The translations under genes were made by a program, and so were the position numbers. A stretch of 64,000 nucleotides of DNA. It comes from Paenarthrobacter sp. JL.01a (GTDB lineage Bacteria; Actinomycetota; Actinomycetes; Actinomycetales; Micrococcaceae). Each line of letters begins with the position of its first letter. Position 1 is the first letter of the stretch. The stretch covers positions 806,001 to 870,000 of the forward strand of contig NZ_CP104877.1 in NCBI RefSeq assembly GCF_025452095.1. Direction: 5' to 3'. The notes under the pieces were generated by a model that saw only the letters and a list, made by a program, of their open reading frames with translations, made no database searches and was not told the origin of the DNA. Below are positions 18,443-28,756 of the stretch, piece by piece.

Positions 18443-18891
18443 CGGCCCTGAGCGCCGAATTTCTGACAACGGTCCCAGCACTAGGGACCGCGGGGTCCAT
18501 CCTCACCCGGGAACGGTATCGATCATCAGCAGCCGCTTTCAACAAGGTTTTGACAAGACGGCGGGACCAGTGACGTCGTGTGGGGAACTCGAACGCACCG
18601 GGGAGCTCGGAGCTGAACCTTCCGCGCAGCCCGTCCATGGCAAATGATGATGCGGATTGACCGACATTGGAGCCCTACGCCTAAGCCGATGGATGGCCGC
18701 TGAATGTGCTTAGACGGGCCGTGGGCTTGTATTTCTTGACAACACCTCATTCCCCTTAAAGACGTACTCAGAAAGATGTGACATCACTCCACGATGCGAG
18801 CTTCTCGTAGCGCGGCTTCCGCCGTGTCACGCAGGGCCAGCCCGGCCCTGAATGTCGTTACGCCGGGCAGATGTCGCCGACGTCTCGGTAC
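18443..18891. other. Gene-poor stretch with second tnpB 3'-end remnant
   Basis: No intact gene. On the minus strand, about 18797-18865 encodes GLALRDTAEAA, the same peptide as the C-terminus of the neighbouring TnpB, followed by a different tail. This is a remnant of a related element, or a duplicated right end including the guide-RNA region that follows tnpB. Confidence 0.55.
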
Positions 18892-20113
18892 CTAACCAAA
18901 AAGGACGCGCCCAGCCCCAAGTGAAGTCATCCCGATGGATGGGCTTCTCGTAGCGGCTTCCGCTGTGTCACGCAGGGCCAGCCCGGACTTGAGTATGTTG
19001 ACCGCAGCGTTGACATCGGCGTCATCCACATGCCCACATAAAAGACAATTGAAAAACTTGCCATTTCGGTTGGCGGCTTCCCGGTGTCCGCATTTGCTGC
19101 ATGACTGGGACGTGTAAGCGGGGTCGACCTGGATGAATTCCCGCCCGGCGCTCTCAGCCTTGGCACGTATCATTTCCAGGAACAATCTCCAGCCCGCGTC
19201 GCGGATGGACCGGTTGAGTCCAGTCTTTGCGCTCCCTCCGTTGTGCTCGTAGCCCCCGGTCCCGTCGGGCCGGGGCGCTGCACGCCGAGTCATACCGGCG
19301 ATATTCAGATCTTCGGCCACTATGACGTCGTAACGGTCCACTAGCCGGCGTGCCGCCTTGTGGAGATAGTCGTGGCGCTGGTTCCTGATCTTCCGATGCA
19401 CATCGGCGAGCCGCTCCCTGGCCTTGCGCCGCCGGTTGGATCCCCGCTGGGTGCGGGCCAGCGTCCTGTCGGCATCAGCCAGCCGGGACTGGGAAGCCCT
19501 GCCGTAGGCGGGGTTTTCGATACGCTCTCCCAAGGACGTGTACGCTAGCCCGTTGGGCCCAGTGGCCAGGTCAATCCCAACCCTGACGCCCGTCATTTGC
19601 AGCGCCACCGGCAGCGCCTGATCGGCGGCCAGGACGACATACCAGCGCCGGCCTTCCCGCCTGATGCCGATTCTGGTCAACCGCCGTGCCACGACAGGGC
19701 GATGCTGCTTGACCTTGATGTGGCCAACACCTTGAAAGTAGACCCTGGTCTGGGTCGGGTGGGAGTCCCACTTGGCACCGTCGCCATTGCGATGGTCCAC
19801 CGTGTCGAAGTAGCCGATGCCCTTGAAGCGCGGATATCCAGGGGCGGAAGAAGGCCTTAAATGCCCTGTCAAGCCGTCGGAGTGTCTGTTCCTGCGCCGA
19901 ATAGGACCAGCGCGCTTGATCCTCGTCCTCTGCACGTACCGCAGTTAGCTGGGCATCCTGATCGGCAAACCAAACCTGCTTGCCACGTTTCCATGCATCC
20001 CTACCTTCCTGCAATGCGGCGTTGTAGAGGGACCGGTGGTCGTCCAGCATTGCCCGGAGCAGTGCGTCCTGCTTCGAGGTCGGGTACATGCGGAACTTGT
20101 AAGAGCGGATCAC
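18892..20113 (-). pseudogene. tnpB: Frameshifted TnpB nuclease of an IS200/IS605-type element
   Basis: The N-terminal part (RSYKFRMYPTSKQ, then DQARWSYSAQEQTLRRLDRAF) is in one frame from 20113; from about 19845 the protein continues in another frame (APGYPRFKG) through the RuvC parts. GIDLA, VAEDLN and DADVNAA carry the catalytic acids and CSKCGH...CLLCGH is the C4 zinc finger. Where TnpB usually has a linker before PGYPRFKG, several residues are missing, so a small deletion probably caused the frameshift. No TnpA is present. Inactive unless recoded. Confidence 0.85.
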
Positions 20114-20219
20114 TGCAGGTCCTCATGTGGCGAAAGCCACCCGGTCTAAAAGCGTCGGGATCGACCATGTGTTACTAGTGCTGCAGACAAACCAAGTGTA
20201 CTTCCACTGGCATTGATTT

Positions 20220-20543
20220 GTGCCTATACGTCCGCAGCAGTCTTCCGGGGAGCAAACGCTCCGCTGGGCTGAAAGGCGTGCGCTTGTTGGGGGCCGCATC
20301 CGGGAGATTCGCCTTGAGCAGGGCTTGTCACAGGAAGCCCTGGCCTTGGAGTCAGGCCTTAGCCGGACCATGATCATCGGGATCGAGTGGGGTCGGAAGA
20401 GTGTTGCTTATGAGCGGTTGTGGGACATCGCCGCGGTCCTGGACTGTGACGTCACTGAATTGTTTGTGCCTGCTCAGAGCCGTCCATCAGTGACTCCGTA
20501 TCGAGGCGGCAGCAGAGCGATGAGCAAATCAGATGACAGGTAG
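20220..20543 (+). CDS. XRE-family helix-turn-helix regulator
   Basis: 107 residues from a GTG with no clear ribosome site, so the start is uncertain. Residues about 25-85 form a Cro/CI HTH (RIREIRLEQGLSQEALALESGLSRTMIIGIEWGRK) and end in DVTELF, the usual XRE closing motif. It lies divergent from the broken tnpB. Confidence 0.7.
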   Translation: MPIRPQQSSGEQTLRWAERRALVGGRIREIRLEQGLSQEALALESGLSRTMIIGIEWGRKSVAYERLWDIAAVLDCDVTELFVPAQSRPSVTPYRGGSRAMSKSDDR

Positions 20544-20754
20544 TGTCCCGAGCATGCCATAGGCGCAGAAAATGGAGTTGTTTAAGAGTCGAGCGCGGCC
20601 CGGATGAGAGGCCGGATGACAGGTTTACCGCGAATCTGGGATCTGCCTTCGGCGGAAAGATTGCACAACGGGTGGATATCCTGCAGGGCCTGCGACATGT
20701 TCGAGGCGTAGTGCGAGCGTCTTTCCTCGCGTACGGAATGGGGAGCCGCCGGGA

Positions 20755-21513
20755 TCAAAAGGATTCCGCGTTGTTGCTGGAAAGGGATACCGTGGGGTGA
20801 CCAATCTCGGGACGTGTTGGAACCCCGGCGAAACTGGCAAGGTGTCCCAGCCCGGCCGGGTTCCCGTAGGGCAGGCCATTGGCTTCGGCCCACGCGTCCA
20901 TTTCCGGGCTGACAGGGATGTGGCCCAAGGCCCAGGCTGTCCCGGCGGGAGCAAAGGCTCTCGCATCGCGGCGCTTGGTGTTTACAGTCCCGGTGACAAC
21001 CTGCATGTGGTCTGGCCGCACGCAGAGCTTACGGTTGCAAATGTGGTCCAAAGTCTTACCTTTGGCGTGGCCACCGTAGAACCAGACGTAGGCGAAGCGG
21101 TGGGCTAGCCATGGCCCGCCGGCATGGAACTTCCCGTAACCGTCATCAGGGGTCTCTCGCCATAACCAGCAGCCGTACACCCAGTCAGGTTCGATAGCAC
21201 TAAGGAATCTGGCCAGTGTCTTCTCTTGGGCAGCTTTGGATCTGGTGGTGAGAGCTAGTTGCTCGTGGGGCCGACAGTAGTCGGATCTCGTTTTCCTGTC
21301 CCTGGGGAACAACCTTGTGGTGCAGCCTTCCGCCCGACACTGCGGCTGCTTACGCAACCACGCCTTGTAATGCTTCTCGCACATGTCCCGCTTGATTGCC
21401 CGTGCCTCGCAGCCGCCCTCTAGGCAGGTCTTCCCCTTAGCCAAATCGCGCCCATCCTTGTCCCACTTTTTCAGCCCCTTCAGCCTATCCGGCCCCCGGT
21501 TTCCAGGCGCCAC
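20755..21513 (-). CDS. HNH endonuclease-type protein with N-terminal Cys clusters
   Basis: 252 residues from GTG 21513. The C-terminal half has GCWLWRETPDDGYGKF, AHRFAYVWFYG and LDHICNRKLCVRPDHMQVV, the HNH arrangement seen in phage homing-type nucleases. The N-terminal 80 residues contain repeated C-x4-C and C-x2-H elements that may bind zinc. No neighbours suggest a partner. Confidence 0.75.
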   Translation of the reverse strand: MAPGNRGPDRLKGLKKWDKDGRDLAKGKTCLEGGCEARAIKRDMCEKHYKAWLRKQPQCRAEGCTTRLFPRDRKTRSDYCRPHEQLALTTRSKAAQEKTLARFLSAIEPDWVYGCWLWRETPDDGYGKFHAGGPWLAHRFAYVWFYGGHAKGKTLDHICNRKLCVRPDHMQVVTGTVNTKRRDARAFAPAGTAWALGHIPVSPEMDAWAEANGLPYGNPAGLGHLASFAGVPTRPEIGHPTVSLSSNNAESF

Positions 21514-22366
21514 TGGGCGGTTTTCGGCCTGCTTTCGATTGCTGGGTCCGCAGTGACCCTTTTAGGTATCTAGTGGGTGTTGGCTGCTGGCGGCCCGCGG
21601 AGCCAACCGCGCGGATCGGCGGGCTGACAAGCTACCAGTGATGGTGGGGCTCGGCCTGGACCATAGAGTGTCTCCATCTGGGATCTGTACCGGGGCCTCC
21701 GGACGGAACGTCCGGGCTGTCATACCCCACCGATCACTTAGTTCCTCGCGGGCACCTATGGCGTACACCCACCCTGGCACGGTGCGTCGCCAAGCTCAGT
21801 GGGCAGATCCGTTGGCCACACCGGGCAGAATTTGCTCGCCACCAGCGGGAACATCAACTGGCCGCCCGTGGGCAGAAACTACTGGCCATTGACACCGTGC
21901 CGTCAAGACAAGCGTCCGTGGCTTGTATCGTCGTGCCTCCTTTTTCGGAGTCACCTGCGTCTCTCGTACGAGCTAGGGCGATTAGGAGGGCGAGGTGGGG
22001 AGGGAAACTCACCCGCGTCTCTCGCGCGGAATAACGGAAAGCGCACCTGCGTCACTCAGATGCAGTACGCGTGGCCCATCCCCAGAACCACCCAGCTCTC
22101 GTGGGGATCGAGGATGCTCTATCGCGGAGACCAGGTCGCACCGCGAAAATGCACGTGTGTTTGGTCGAGCTACCCTGCCCCGGAGGCAATCGAAGCGTCG
22201 TCAGAATCTCGGCGCACACGGCCTCCTGTGGGGCTGCTGAGCCGGCAGGCACCACTACGAATGTCACCGCCAGCTGGGTAGGAATGGCTCTCTCCTAAGT
22301 GTCGCCGTGCCCACGCAATTTCTTGCTTGACAGGTGCTGCTGACTGAGCCGTGGGCATGTCCGACC
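21514..22366. other. Gene-less stretch with short direct repeats
   Basis: Only short shadow frames. The phrase CACCTGCGTCTCTCG occurs at 21952 and in variant form at 22010 and near 22043. Base composition is less biased than in genes, as in decayed sequence. Confidence 0.5.
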
Positions 22367-22576
22367 CTACTCGGCGTTCGTCTGGTGGGCCCGTTCCTGT
22401 CGGATTTCCTCGCGGCCCCTAAGTATCGACTCCGCAAGCGACATTGCCATTACCAATGCGATGTAGGTCCAGGCCCACAAGCCACTCAGGACGCCGGTCG
22501 CCAGCAGCAGGAAGCCGAGGGCAACGAGTGCCCACGACGTGACCTTGAGTGCGCGCACAACGCTTGCGACTGGCAT
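22367..22576 (-). CDS. Small two-helix membrane protein
   Basis: 69 residues starting at MPVASVV (22576); a longer frame upstream has no hydrophobic character. Two hydrophobic helices (about 10-27 and 30-45) are followed by a charged tail REEIRQERAH. No family recognised. Confidence 0.45.
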   Translation of the reverse strand: MPVASVVRALKVTSWALVALGFLLLATGVLSGLWAWTYIALVMAMSLAESILRGREEIRQERAHQTNAE

Positions 22577-23309
22577 GAAATGATCATCCCTTTCCCAGTA
22601 ACTGCCGTAAAGACCTTGCCAAAGCCGTTGGTGGCAACTTCGAGTAGTCCATGAGTGCATCATCTCGACGCATCACAGGGTGATGTCCGCCTTGCCTGAT
22701 GCGTCTGGTCCAACCGGCATCTGGGAATCAACAATGGCAGCAACCCTTGAGACCGGTAACCGCTTCAATATGGGTGACAACTACCATGCCCATGATCTGA
22801 TGCAAGCGAAGGGGTGGGGGGAGACTCTCAATTTCTGCGGGCCCCTGCCCGCCGGTGATAGCGCCCGCCAAGTCGTACGGGAATGAGAGTGGACAAACGG
22901 AGGATTTACATGCGGCGGACCCATCTCGGGATGGTACCAAGATGTGCTCCGGGTCAGCCGACCTGTTAGGCCGTGCGCGCCATGACACGCGTCCGGCATG
23001 ATTACGAAAAATCTCGACACTGACCAGGACCCGGAATGTCCGACGCGCATCTGGAGCGGCGGGTTCGCACCTTCGCGTGGCTTCAACGCGTTCGTCCTCG
23101 CGCAGCTAGTCTGACACTTGTCGTAATAAGGGAGCCGGAAATGCCTACCCTTTGTGTGTCTGAGGTGTTTATCGCCGCCCTCTCGTCGTGCTTCATCCAA
23201 TTGCACGGAAACCGTTTAGCTCGCGAGACCCATACACCGTCCAGCCCGCGTCCAAACCAAATCCAACCTCCGATTTGGCCTGGAACAGCGGGCCGAACGT
23301 CGGTGTCCG
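22577..23309. other. Gene-less stretch upstream of catabolic block
   Basis: No frame with family character or a good ribosome site. Probably decayed sequence at the junction between the mobile-element part and the catabolic cargo. Confidence 0.5.
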
Positions 23310-24641
23310 TCACATCTCAGGCCCGGTTGCTCCTTGGCTGAGGTCCTTGGCTTTCGTCTCCGGAACGGTGATGATGACGGCAGCAGCGATGAGCAGTAAG
23401 GTGACCGCGTAAACCGTGAAGGCGACGGGACCCACGGTTGAGTTCAGCCATGTCTGCAGATACGGTGCGGTTCCACCGAAAATGGCAACCTGGATGGAGT
23501 AGGGGACCGCTACGCCCACTGTGCGGATGCCTGTGGGGAACATCTCGGCGAAGAACGCTGGGACTATTGCTGCGTTCGCTGCGATAAAGAAAAGCATGAC
23601 TGACATGGAGATGAACAGCTGCCAGGCGGAGTCGCGCAGTAGCCAGGTCATGGGGAAAAACATGATGGCTGCGCCGATGAAACTGATCCACAGGATTGGT
23701 TTGCGGCCGAAGCGGTCAGATGCTTTGCCCCACAAGGGGAGTGCAGCTAGGAACACCACGTTGGCACCGACCCCGGCCCACAACGCTTGGCCGGGGTCGA
23801 TTCCCAAGGACGTGGATGCGAAGACCGGGGCTGCGACGCTCCAGACGTAGAAGGCCACGCCTCCACCCATCCCGATTCCCACGATTTGAATGGCCTGCTT
23901 GCGGTGTTTGACGATCTCGCGCCACATGGAAGACTGTCGGGCCTTTGAACTGTCGTTGGCGAATGTTTCGCTCTCGCTCATGCGCATTCGCATAACGAGT
24001 GCGTAGAGGCCGAACACGCCACCCAAAAGAAAGGGGAGCCTCCAGCCCCACGCGAGCATGTCCTGCTTGGAGAGTATGACGGTAAGCACCGCGCCCAGCA
24101 GTGTCCCAAAGAGCACACCGATAGTTGCCGAGACGTAGATAAGGGAGGACCACAGGCCGCGTTTCTCCCTTGGAGCTACTTCTGAGATAAAGGTCTGGGC
24201 GCTGGGCAGTTCACCACCATGCGCAAGGCCTTGCAGTACCCTTGCACACACCAGGACCACCGAGGCCCAGGCCCCAACGGTTGCAAAAGTGGGAGCAACA
24301 CCGATCAGCAGGCTCCCGACTGCCGCGAGTCCCACCGTTAGGCTCATCGAGGTCTTTCGACCGACTCGGTCTCCGATCCAACCGAAAACAAAACCACCTA
24401 GCGGGCGTGCGAGAAAACCTATGGCAAAGACCCCCAGGGTGGATAACACGGCGGAAAGCGGGTCAGCGTTGTTGAACAGTTGGGTGGCGAAGAAGGGGGT
24501 GAACGTGGCGTAGATGGTCCAGTCGTAAAACTCAAGAGCATTGCCGAGGCCAGTACCAAGGGCGTTTTTGCGCTTTTGCTGCCTTTGGCCTGTATCGGCG
24601 TTCTTGGTTGGAGAGAGTTGGGTTAGTTGTGAATCATTCAT
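23310..24641 (-). CDS. MFS transporter, metabolite:H+ symporter (MHS) type
   Basis: 443 residues with twelve hydrophobic segments. N-terminal GTGLGNALEFYDWTIYATF is the classic MHS signature; GWIGDRVGRK and a second copy GKASDRFGRKP are the loop 2-3 and 8-9 motifs. MHS members carry carboxylates such as shikimate, proline, alpha-ketoglutarate and aromatic acids. Next to an M20 hydrolase and the aromatic genes, it probably imports their substrate. Confidence 0.9.
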   Translation of the reverse strand: MNDSQLTQLSPTKNADTGQRQQKRKNALGTGLGNALEFYDWTIYATFTPFFATQLFNNADPLSAVLSTLGVFAIGFLARPLGGFVFGWIGDRVGRKTSMSLTVGLAAVGSLLIGVAPTFATVGAWASVVLVCARVLQGLAHGGELPSAQTFISEVAPREKRGLWSSLIYVSATIGVLFGTLLGAVLTVILSKQDMLAWGWRLPFLLGGVFGLYALVMRMRMSESETFANDSSKARQSSMWREIVKHRKQAIQIVGIGMGGGVAFYVWSVAAPVFASTSLGIDPGQALWAGVGANVVFLAALPLWGKASDRFGRKPILWISFIGAAIMFFPMTWLLRDSAWQLFISMSVMLFFIAANAAIVPAFFAEMFPTGIRTVGVAVPYSIQVAIFGGTAPYLQTWLNSTVGPVAFTVYAVTLLLIAAAVIITVPETKAKDLSQGATGPEM

Positions 24642-24714
24642 CGGTCTTACTTTCTGAGCTGGGATGTTGGGGAGTTGTCGCGCGCCGCTTCGTAAGGTGC
24701 GCGTTGGTGTGCCA

Positions 24715-26076
24715 TCAGAGGAATTTCTTGGTGTTTTCCATCCGGCGCCGGAGCTTTAGGAATGCTTCGCGGTCGAGCTTGGGACCGCTCTCTTCGATGA
24801 CTTGGCTCGCCTTGGTTGCACCATCACAGAGGAGGTCAACAACGCTGACAGCTAGAAGTTTTGCGTTGTTGACGGCGGTGAGAACATGATCGGCGATGGT
24901 GAAGTCGCGGGAATGGATGAGGCCGTCGCAGCCGCTGTTGACCAAGGGGAGGACCAGCGGGAGGAGCAACTGAAGGTCTCCGGAGTCGGTTGATGCACCG
25001 ATTGGCCTGCCGTGGCCCTCGATGGCATTGTCTCCGAAGAGTTGCCTTCCGTTGCTGTCAACCAGCTCTACCAATGGCTGATCTTGTTTGAATGGGAAGC
25101 ATCCGACGACCGTGGTGATCTCTACCTCTGCGCCCACCGCCACGGCACCGGCCTGCATGCTTCGATCGACCTTGTTGGATGCGTCTTCCAAGGCCTCGAT
25201 TGATCTTCCTCTGATCATGACTTCGAGTTCAGTCAGACCTGGGATGGTGCTGACCATTTCGCCCGAGTTGGTGATCAACTGGCTGATCCGGACGGAGTCC
25301 TCGTCTCTAAAAGTCTCACGTTGGCTTTCGAGGGCCGTTAGAGCCAGCGTCAGTGCCTTGAGCGCGTTAATTGACTCATGCGGGTTCTCACCTGCATGTC
25401 CGGTTTTGCCGGTGAAGGTGACCTTTTTCAAGATGGAGCCTGTGAAACTGTGGCCCATCGTAAATAGTGGTGCGGTGCTGTCCGTGCTTGGATGGGTGAT
25501 CAGGCCCAGGTCGATATCGTCGAATTCTCCCAATCTGATGAGTTCGGGTTTTCCGCAGACGAACTCGATGTCACCGGCCTCACGCAGCGAAAGCCGCCAG
25601 TCCACTTCGATAAGTTCCTCGGCTGGGAGTGCGAAGAGGACCACGTCACCATCGAGCTGGTCCATAACGCCTTGAAGTCCTAGGGCGGCACCAATCATGG
25701 CGCCAATCTCGATGTGGTGTCCGCACGCGTGCGCCGCCCCGGTGTGCTGATTTGCCAGGGGATGGTCCGGGGTGATGACGGAATCCATTTCACCGAGAAG
25801 TGCCACTGTGTGACGATCTGATCGTCCAGTCATACGAGCTTTGACACCAGTCCTGGCAAGGCCTGAACGGTAATCGATACCCATGTCTTCGAATTGAGCA
25901 GCAATACGACGGGCGGTGCCGAATTCGCGGAATCCTGTCTCCGGGTGCAGTTGGATTTCACGGCTAATCGCGACGATCCGTTCAGCCTGCCTGTCGATCT
26001 CCGCCAGGACGCGGGCCTTGATATCCTGTGCGGTCCTTGGATGAGCAGAGCCCAGAGTCTCCTCTTTGAGCGCCAT
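24715..26076 (-). CDS. M20 family amidohydrolase (AbgB/aminoacylase-like)
   Basis: 453 residues from ATG 26076, which follows AGGAGG; an in-frame start 47 codons upstream is rejected. Metal-site motifs HACGHH (116-121) and PAEE (151-154) are present, with a dimerisation domain from about 205. The pattern resembles p-aminobenzoyl-glutamate hydrolase B-type and indole-acetyl-amino-acid hydrolases, which cleave aromatic acyl-amino-acid bonds. Divergent from a two-domain Lrp regulator and next to the MHS transporter. Confidence 0.85.
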   Translation of the reverse strand: MALKEETLGSAHPRTAQDIKARVLAEIDRQAERIVAISREIQLHPETGFREFGTARRIAAQFEDMGIDYRSGLARTGVKARMTGRSDRHTVALLGEMDSVITPDHPLANQHTGAAHACGHHIEIGAMIGAALGLQGVMDQLDGDVVLFALPAEELIEVDWRLSLREAGDIEFVCGKPELIRLGEFDDIDLGLITHPSTDSTAPLFTMGHSFTGSILKKVTFTGKTGHAGENPHESINALKALTLALTALESQRETFRDEDSVRISQLITNSGEMVSTIPGLTELEVMIRGRSIEALEDASNKVDRSMQAGAVAVGAEVEITTVVGCFPFKQDQPLVELVDSNGRQLFGDNAIEGHGRPIGASTDSGDLQLLLPLVLPLVNSGCDGLIHSRDFTIADHVLTAVNNAKLLAVSVVDLLCDGATKASQVIEESGPKLDREAFLKLRRRMENTKKFL

Positions 26077-26293
26077 GATGACCTCCTGATTTGAGTACTC
26101 TTCAAGACGTACTCGGACGGGTTTGGAACGTGGTTGCTTGCGGTGGGTGGCCTCTTTACGGCGCTGGCCGGGAGGCCCCTCCAAAGCCGAGATCCCTTGC
26201 GCGGAGGGTGAACTCAAAGCTGCGGTGGTTTTTTCATTCTGACCGGATTTTCATGCGTGTAATCTTTTATGCATGATCAGAGAAATTTCTTAG
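26077..26293. promoter_or_regulatory. Divergent promoter with palindromes, M20 / Lrp regulator
   Basis: TCATGC (26251-26256) and GCATGA (26271-26276) form an inverted repeat over an AT-rich centre, and AGAAATTTCT (26281-26290) is a perfect palindrome four bases before the regulator's ATG. Both suit autoregulation by the Lrp-type protein. Confidence 0.5.
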
Positions 26294-27364
26294 ATGCTCA
26301 TGTCTGATTCGTTCATTCCGGATGAGGTGGATCTGCAAATCATCAATGCCCTACAGATCAGGCCCAGAGCGTCCTGGAGCCAGATCGCCGGCGTAATTGG
26401 CATTGATCCCGCCACAGCGGCACGTCGCTGGCGTCGCCTCGAAGATGCAGGTGCGGCATGGATAGCGTGCAATCCTCCCTACGAGTCGCTCACAGCTATC
26501 GCCCACGTCGAAATCGACTGTGTCCACGGGCGCACGGCCGACGTTGCACAACAGCTCGCCCGTGATAGCGCGTCTGTCTCCATCACCATCAACGCAGGTG
26601 GTCGTGATCTGCAGGTCATGGTCTGGACATGTACCAGCAAGGAGCTCGCACGGTACGTTCTGGACCGACTCGCCCAGATCGACGGAATCCGCGCCGTCCG
26701 GACTTTTCCTATCGTCAGGATCTACAGGGAAGCCACTGGCTGGAGATTGGGCGCGCTGAACGCCGAACAGAGTAGGCGCCTGCGCCCGCCTAGTGCCGTA
26801 ATGGTCAAGCCTCTATCGAGGCAGTTGACAGACGCGGAATGGGCAGTTTTCAATGCCCTGAACAGGGATCCCCGCATCGAGATCAAACAATTGGCTTACG
26901 AGCTTGGGGTTAGTCCCTCGACTGCCCGGCGTCGACTCGACGATCTGCTCAACAATCAATCAATTCTCCGCACGGAGGTAGCTCGCAGTCTCTCCGGAAC
27001 TCCCGTTTACGCCACGTTCTTCGGTGTGTGCCCGGCGGAGAGACTCGACTCCACTGCTGAAGCCCTCACCACCCTGCCGGAAATCCGCGGAGTCAGTACG
27101 CATGCAGGAAAGCACAATGTTTTCATCACCGCCTGGTTACGTTCACTGGAACACGTCCAAACCTTCGAAGCGGAAATCGCGCGCAAGCTCCCACACCTAC
27201 GGATCGTTGATCGAACAACGGTCCTTCGGACGATCAAGCTAATCGGCAGACTGATGGACGACGACGGATGGTCTATCGGCAGCGTTTCCACCGACGTGCG
27301 ACAAACCTCGATGGGGGACGTGGAAGGCTTGCCGGATCGGGCACAGCTGCGCCCTGGGCCCTGA
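26294..27364 (+). CDS. Lrp/AsnC-family regulator with two HTH-sensor units
   Basis: 356 residues from ATG 26294 (ATG 26300 is an alternative). First HTH at about 12-55 (ARASWSQIAGVIGIDPATAARRWRRL in part), sensor domain, second HTH at about 180-225 (IEIKQLAYELGVSPSTARRRL), second sensor. Same architecture as the regulator at 3484. Divergent from an M20 amidohydrolase and probably its regulator. Confidence 0.85.
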   Translation: MLMSDSFIPDEVDLQIINALQIRPRASWSQIAGVIGIDPATAARRWRRLEDAGAAWIACNPPYESLTAIAHVEIDCVHGRTADVAQQLARDSASVSITINAGGRDLQVMVWTCTSKELARYVLDRLAQIDGIRAVRTFPIVRIYREATGWRLGALNAEQSRRLRPPSAVMVKPLSRQLTDAEWAVFNALNRDPRIEIKQLAYELGVSPSTARRRLDDLLNNQSILRTEVARSLSGTPVYATFFGVCPAERLDSTAEALTTLPEIRGVSTHAGKHNVFITAWLRSLEHVQTFEAEIARKLPHLRIVDRTTVLRTIKLIGRLMDDDGWSIGSVSTDVRQTSMGDVEGLPDRAQLRPGP

Positions 27365-27958
27365 TAATATCTGCCGTCAGCGCCGGCCCGGCATGAGCGT
27401 TGCCGGCAGATTATCGGTCTATCGAGGCGGTGCGCCGGCATAGACCGCTGGTCATTCACCAGGACATCTACGGGGCGCTTCCGGAGGGATTCACAGGGCA
27501 CGACTTCAAGTATTGGGCTGCCTGAGCGATGCCATTGCCTGTGGTCTCGACCGGGATGTCTGGGGCAGCCCTGGCACGCGCCATGATGACGATCGTGGCC
27601 GCCTCCGCACAGCTCAATGAACGGCAGCTTTCGAGCGCGCTCGTGCTGTATCGGCTGCTGCCGTTGCCCACGGAGGAAAGACCGGCCGCAAGCCGCCGCT
27701 TCCAGCAACTCTGTCGCCCCGACAACAGCTTGCCTAATGCGAGCATGGGCTCCCACAGCACGGCGGGTGGATACATGTCCGTGGGACCCAAGGTTTCGCG
27801 TTGCCCAATCCGACAAGTCCCGAGCCCGATGAGAGGGAACTACTTGGGCAGCGTTCCTATTACGGGCCTGAGCGCAGCGGATGAGCCTGGCAATAAGGAA
27901 CTCCCCAGATGTTGGCCGCCACTGAAGTGCTGGCTAAAGGGGGTGTTCAACGACCGAA
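27365..27958. other. Gene-less stretch with an imperfect hairpin
   Basis: GATAATATCTGCCG near 27364 and CGGCAGATTATC near 27403 make a long imperfect stem just after the Lrp stop, a plausible terminator. The rest has only low-quality frames on both strands and looks like a decayed gene. Confidence 0.5.
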
Positions 27959-28756
27959 CTACTTTTGCAGAAACAGCCTTATGACTTCTGCTACTCCTGC
28001 TGGGTCGGTGATGTGGGCGAAGTGTGTCTGTCCAGGGAACGTTATCTCTGTGGAGTTCGGTAGGTTCTTTAGGTGGCGGGAGGCGCCAATCATGTGTGAT
28101 GGGCTTGCTTCGCCGACCAGTAGCAGCGTGCGTGTTGGTATCTTCAGATATTGGGGAATGAGTGCCGCTGTTAGGTCGATCTCTCGTAGTTCACGCGTCC
28201 ATGTGGGGCTGAGCCGGACCATGTCGGGCCACAGGGGTGTTGCCGCCAAGGCTTCGGTCTCTTCAGGGCTGATGCGAAGGAAGTGTGCGGCGGCGATGTG
28301 GATGGCCTTCTCTCCGTCGCCTTCCTCTATGGCGGCGGCATAGTCGTCGAGAGCCGGGCCGGCGGTCGGTGAGTCAACTGGCAGCGGCGGTTCGTAGAGC
28401 ACAAGGTCCGATACGGGTGCCCCGGTCCTTGCAGCTTCCAGGGCGCAAATGGCGCCGTAGGAGTGGCCAAGAAGGGCTGGGTTGTCGCCAGCGACGGCCA
28501 TTATGGTTTTGATGTCTTCGACTTCCGTGGCTAGTGAGTAGTCGTCGGCGTCGGAGCTTAGCCCGCGCCCGCGGCGGTCCATTACATATACGGTGTTGCT
28601 TTTAGCCAGTTGCTCGGCAACGGGGAGCCACTGGTCTCCCGTGGAGATGCTGCCGTGGACTATGACTATCGGGGCGCCGTCGCCCGCTTTGCGGAACCCA
28701 ATCATGGTGCCGTCGGTTGATGCCACAGCGTGCTGGCTGATGGTGTGAGATGTCAT
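27959..28756 (-). CDS. Alpha/beta-fold hydrolase
   Basis: 265 residues from ATG 28756 after GAGGAG; the open frame upstream lacks family character. VHGSISTGDQW forms the oxyanion loop, GHSYG the nucleophile elbow, an acid is expected in the region after LLLVGE, and the catalytic His lies in QTHFAH. About the size of esterases and ring-cleavage hydrolases. Last gene of the minus-strand aromatic block; it may release an aromatic from an ester. Confidence 0.85.
   Translation of the reverse strand: MTSHTISQHAVASTDGTMIGFRKAGDGAPIVIVHGSISTGDQWLPVAEQLAKSNTVYVMDRRGRGLSSDADDYSLATEVEDIKTIMAVAGDNPALLGHSYGAICALEAARTGAPVSDLVLYEPPLPVDSPTAGPALDDYAAAIEEGDGEKAIHIAAAHFLRISPEETEALAATPLWPDMVRLSPTWTRELREIDLTAALIPQYLKIPTRTLLLVGEASPSHMIGASRHLKNLPNSTEITFPGQTHFAHITDPAGVAEVIRLFLQK

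Noticed and set aside
27007..27816. 269-codon minus-strand frame
   Set aside because: Mostly antisense to the Lrp regulator; the remainder has no family features.
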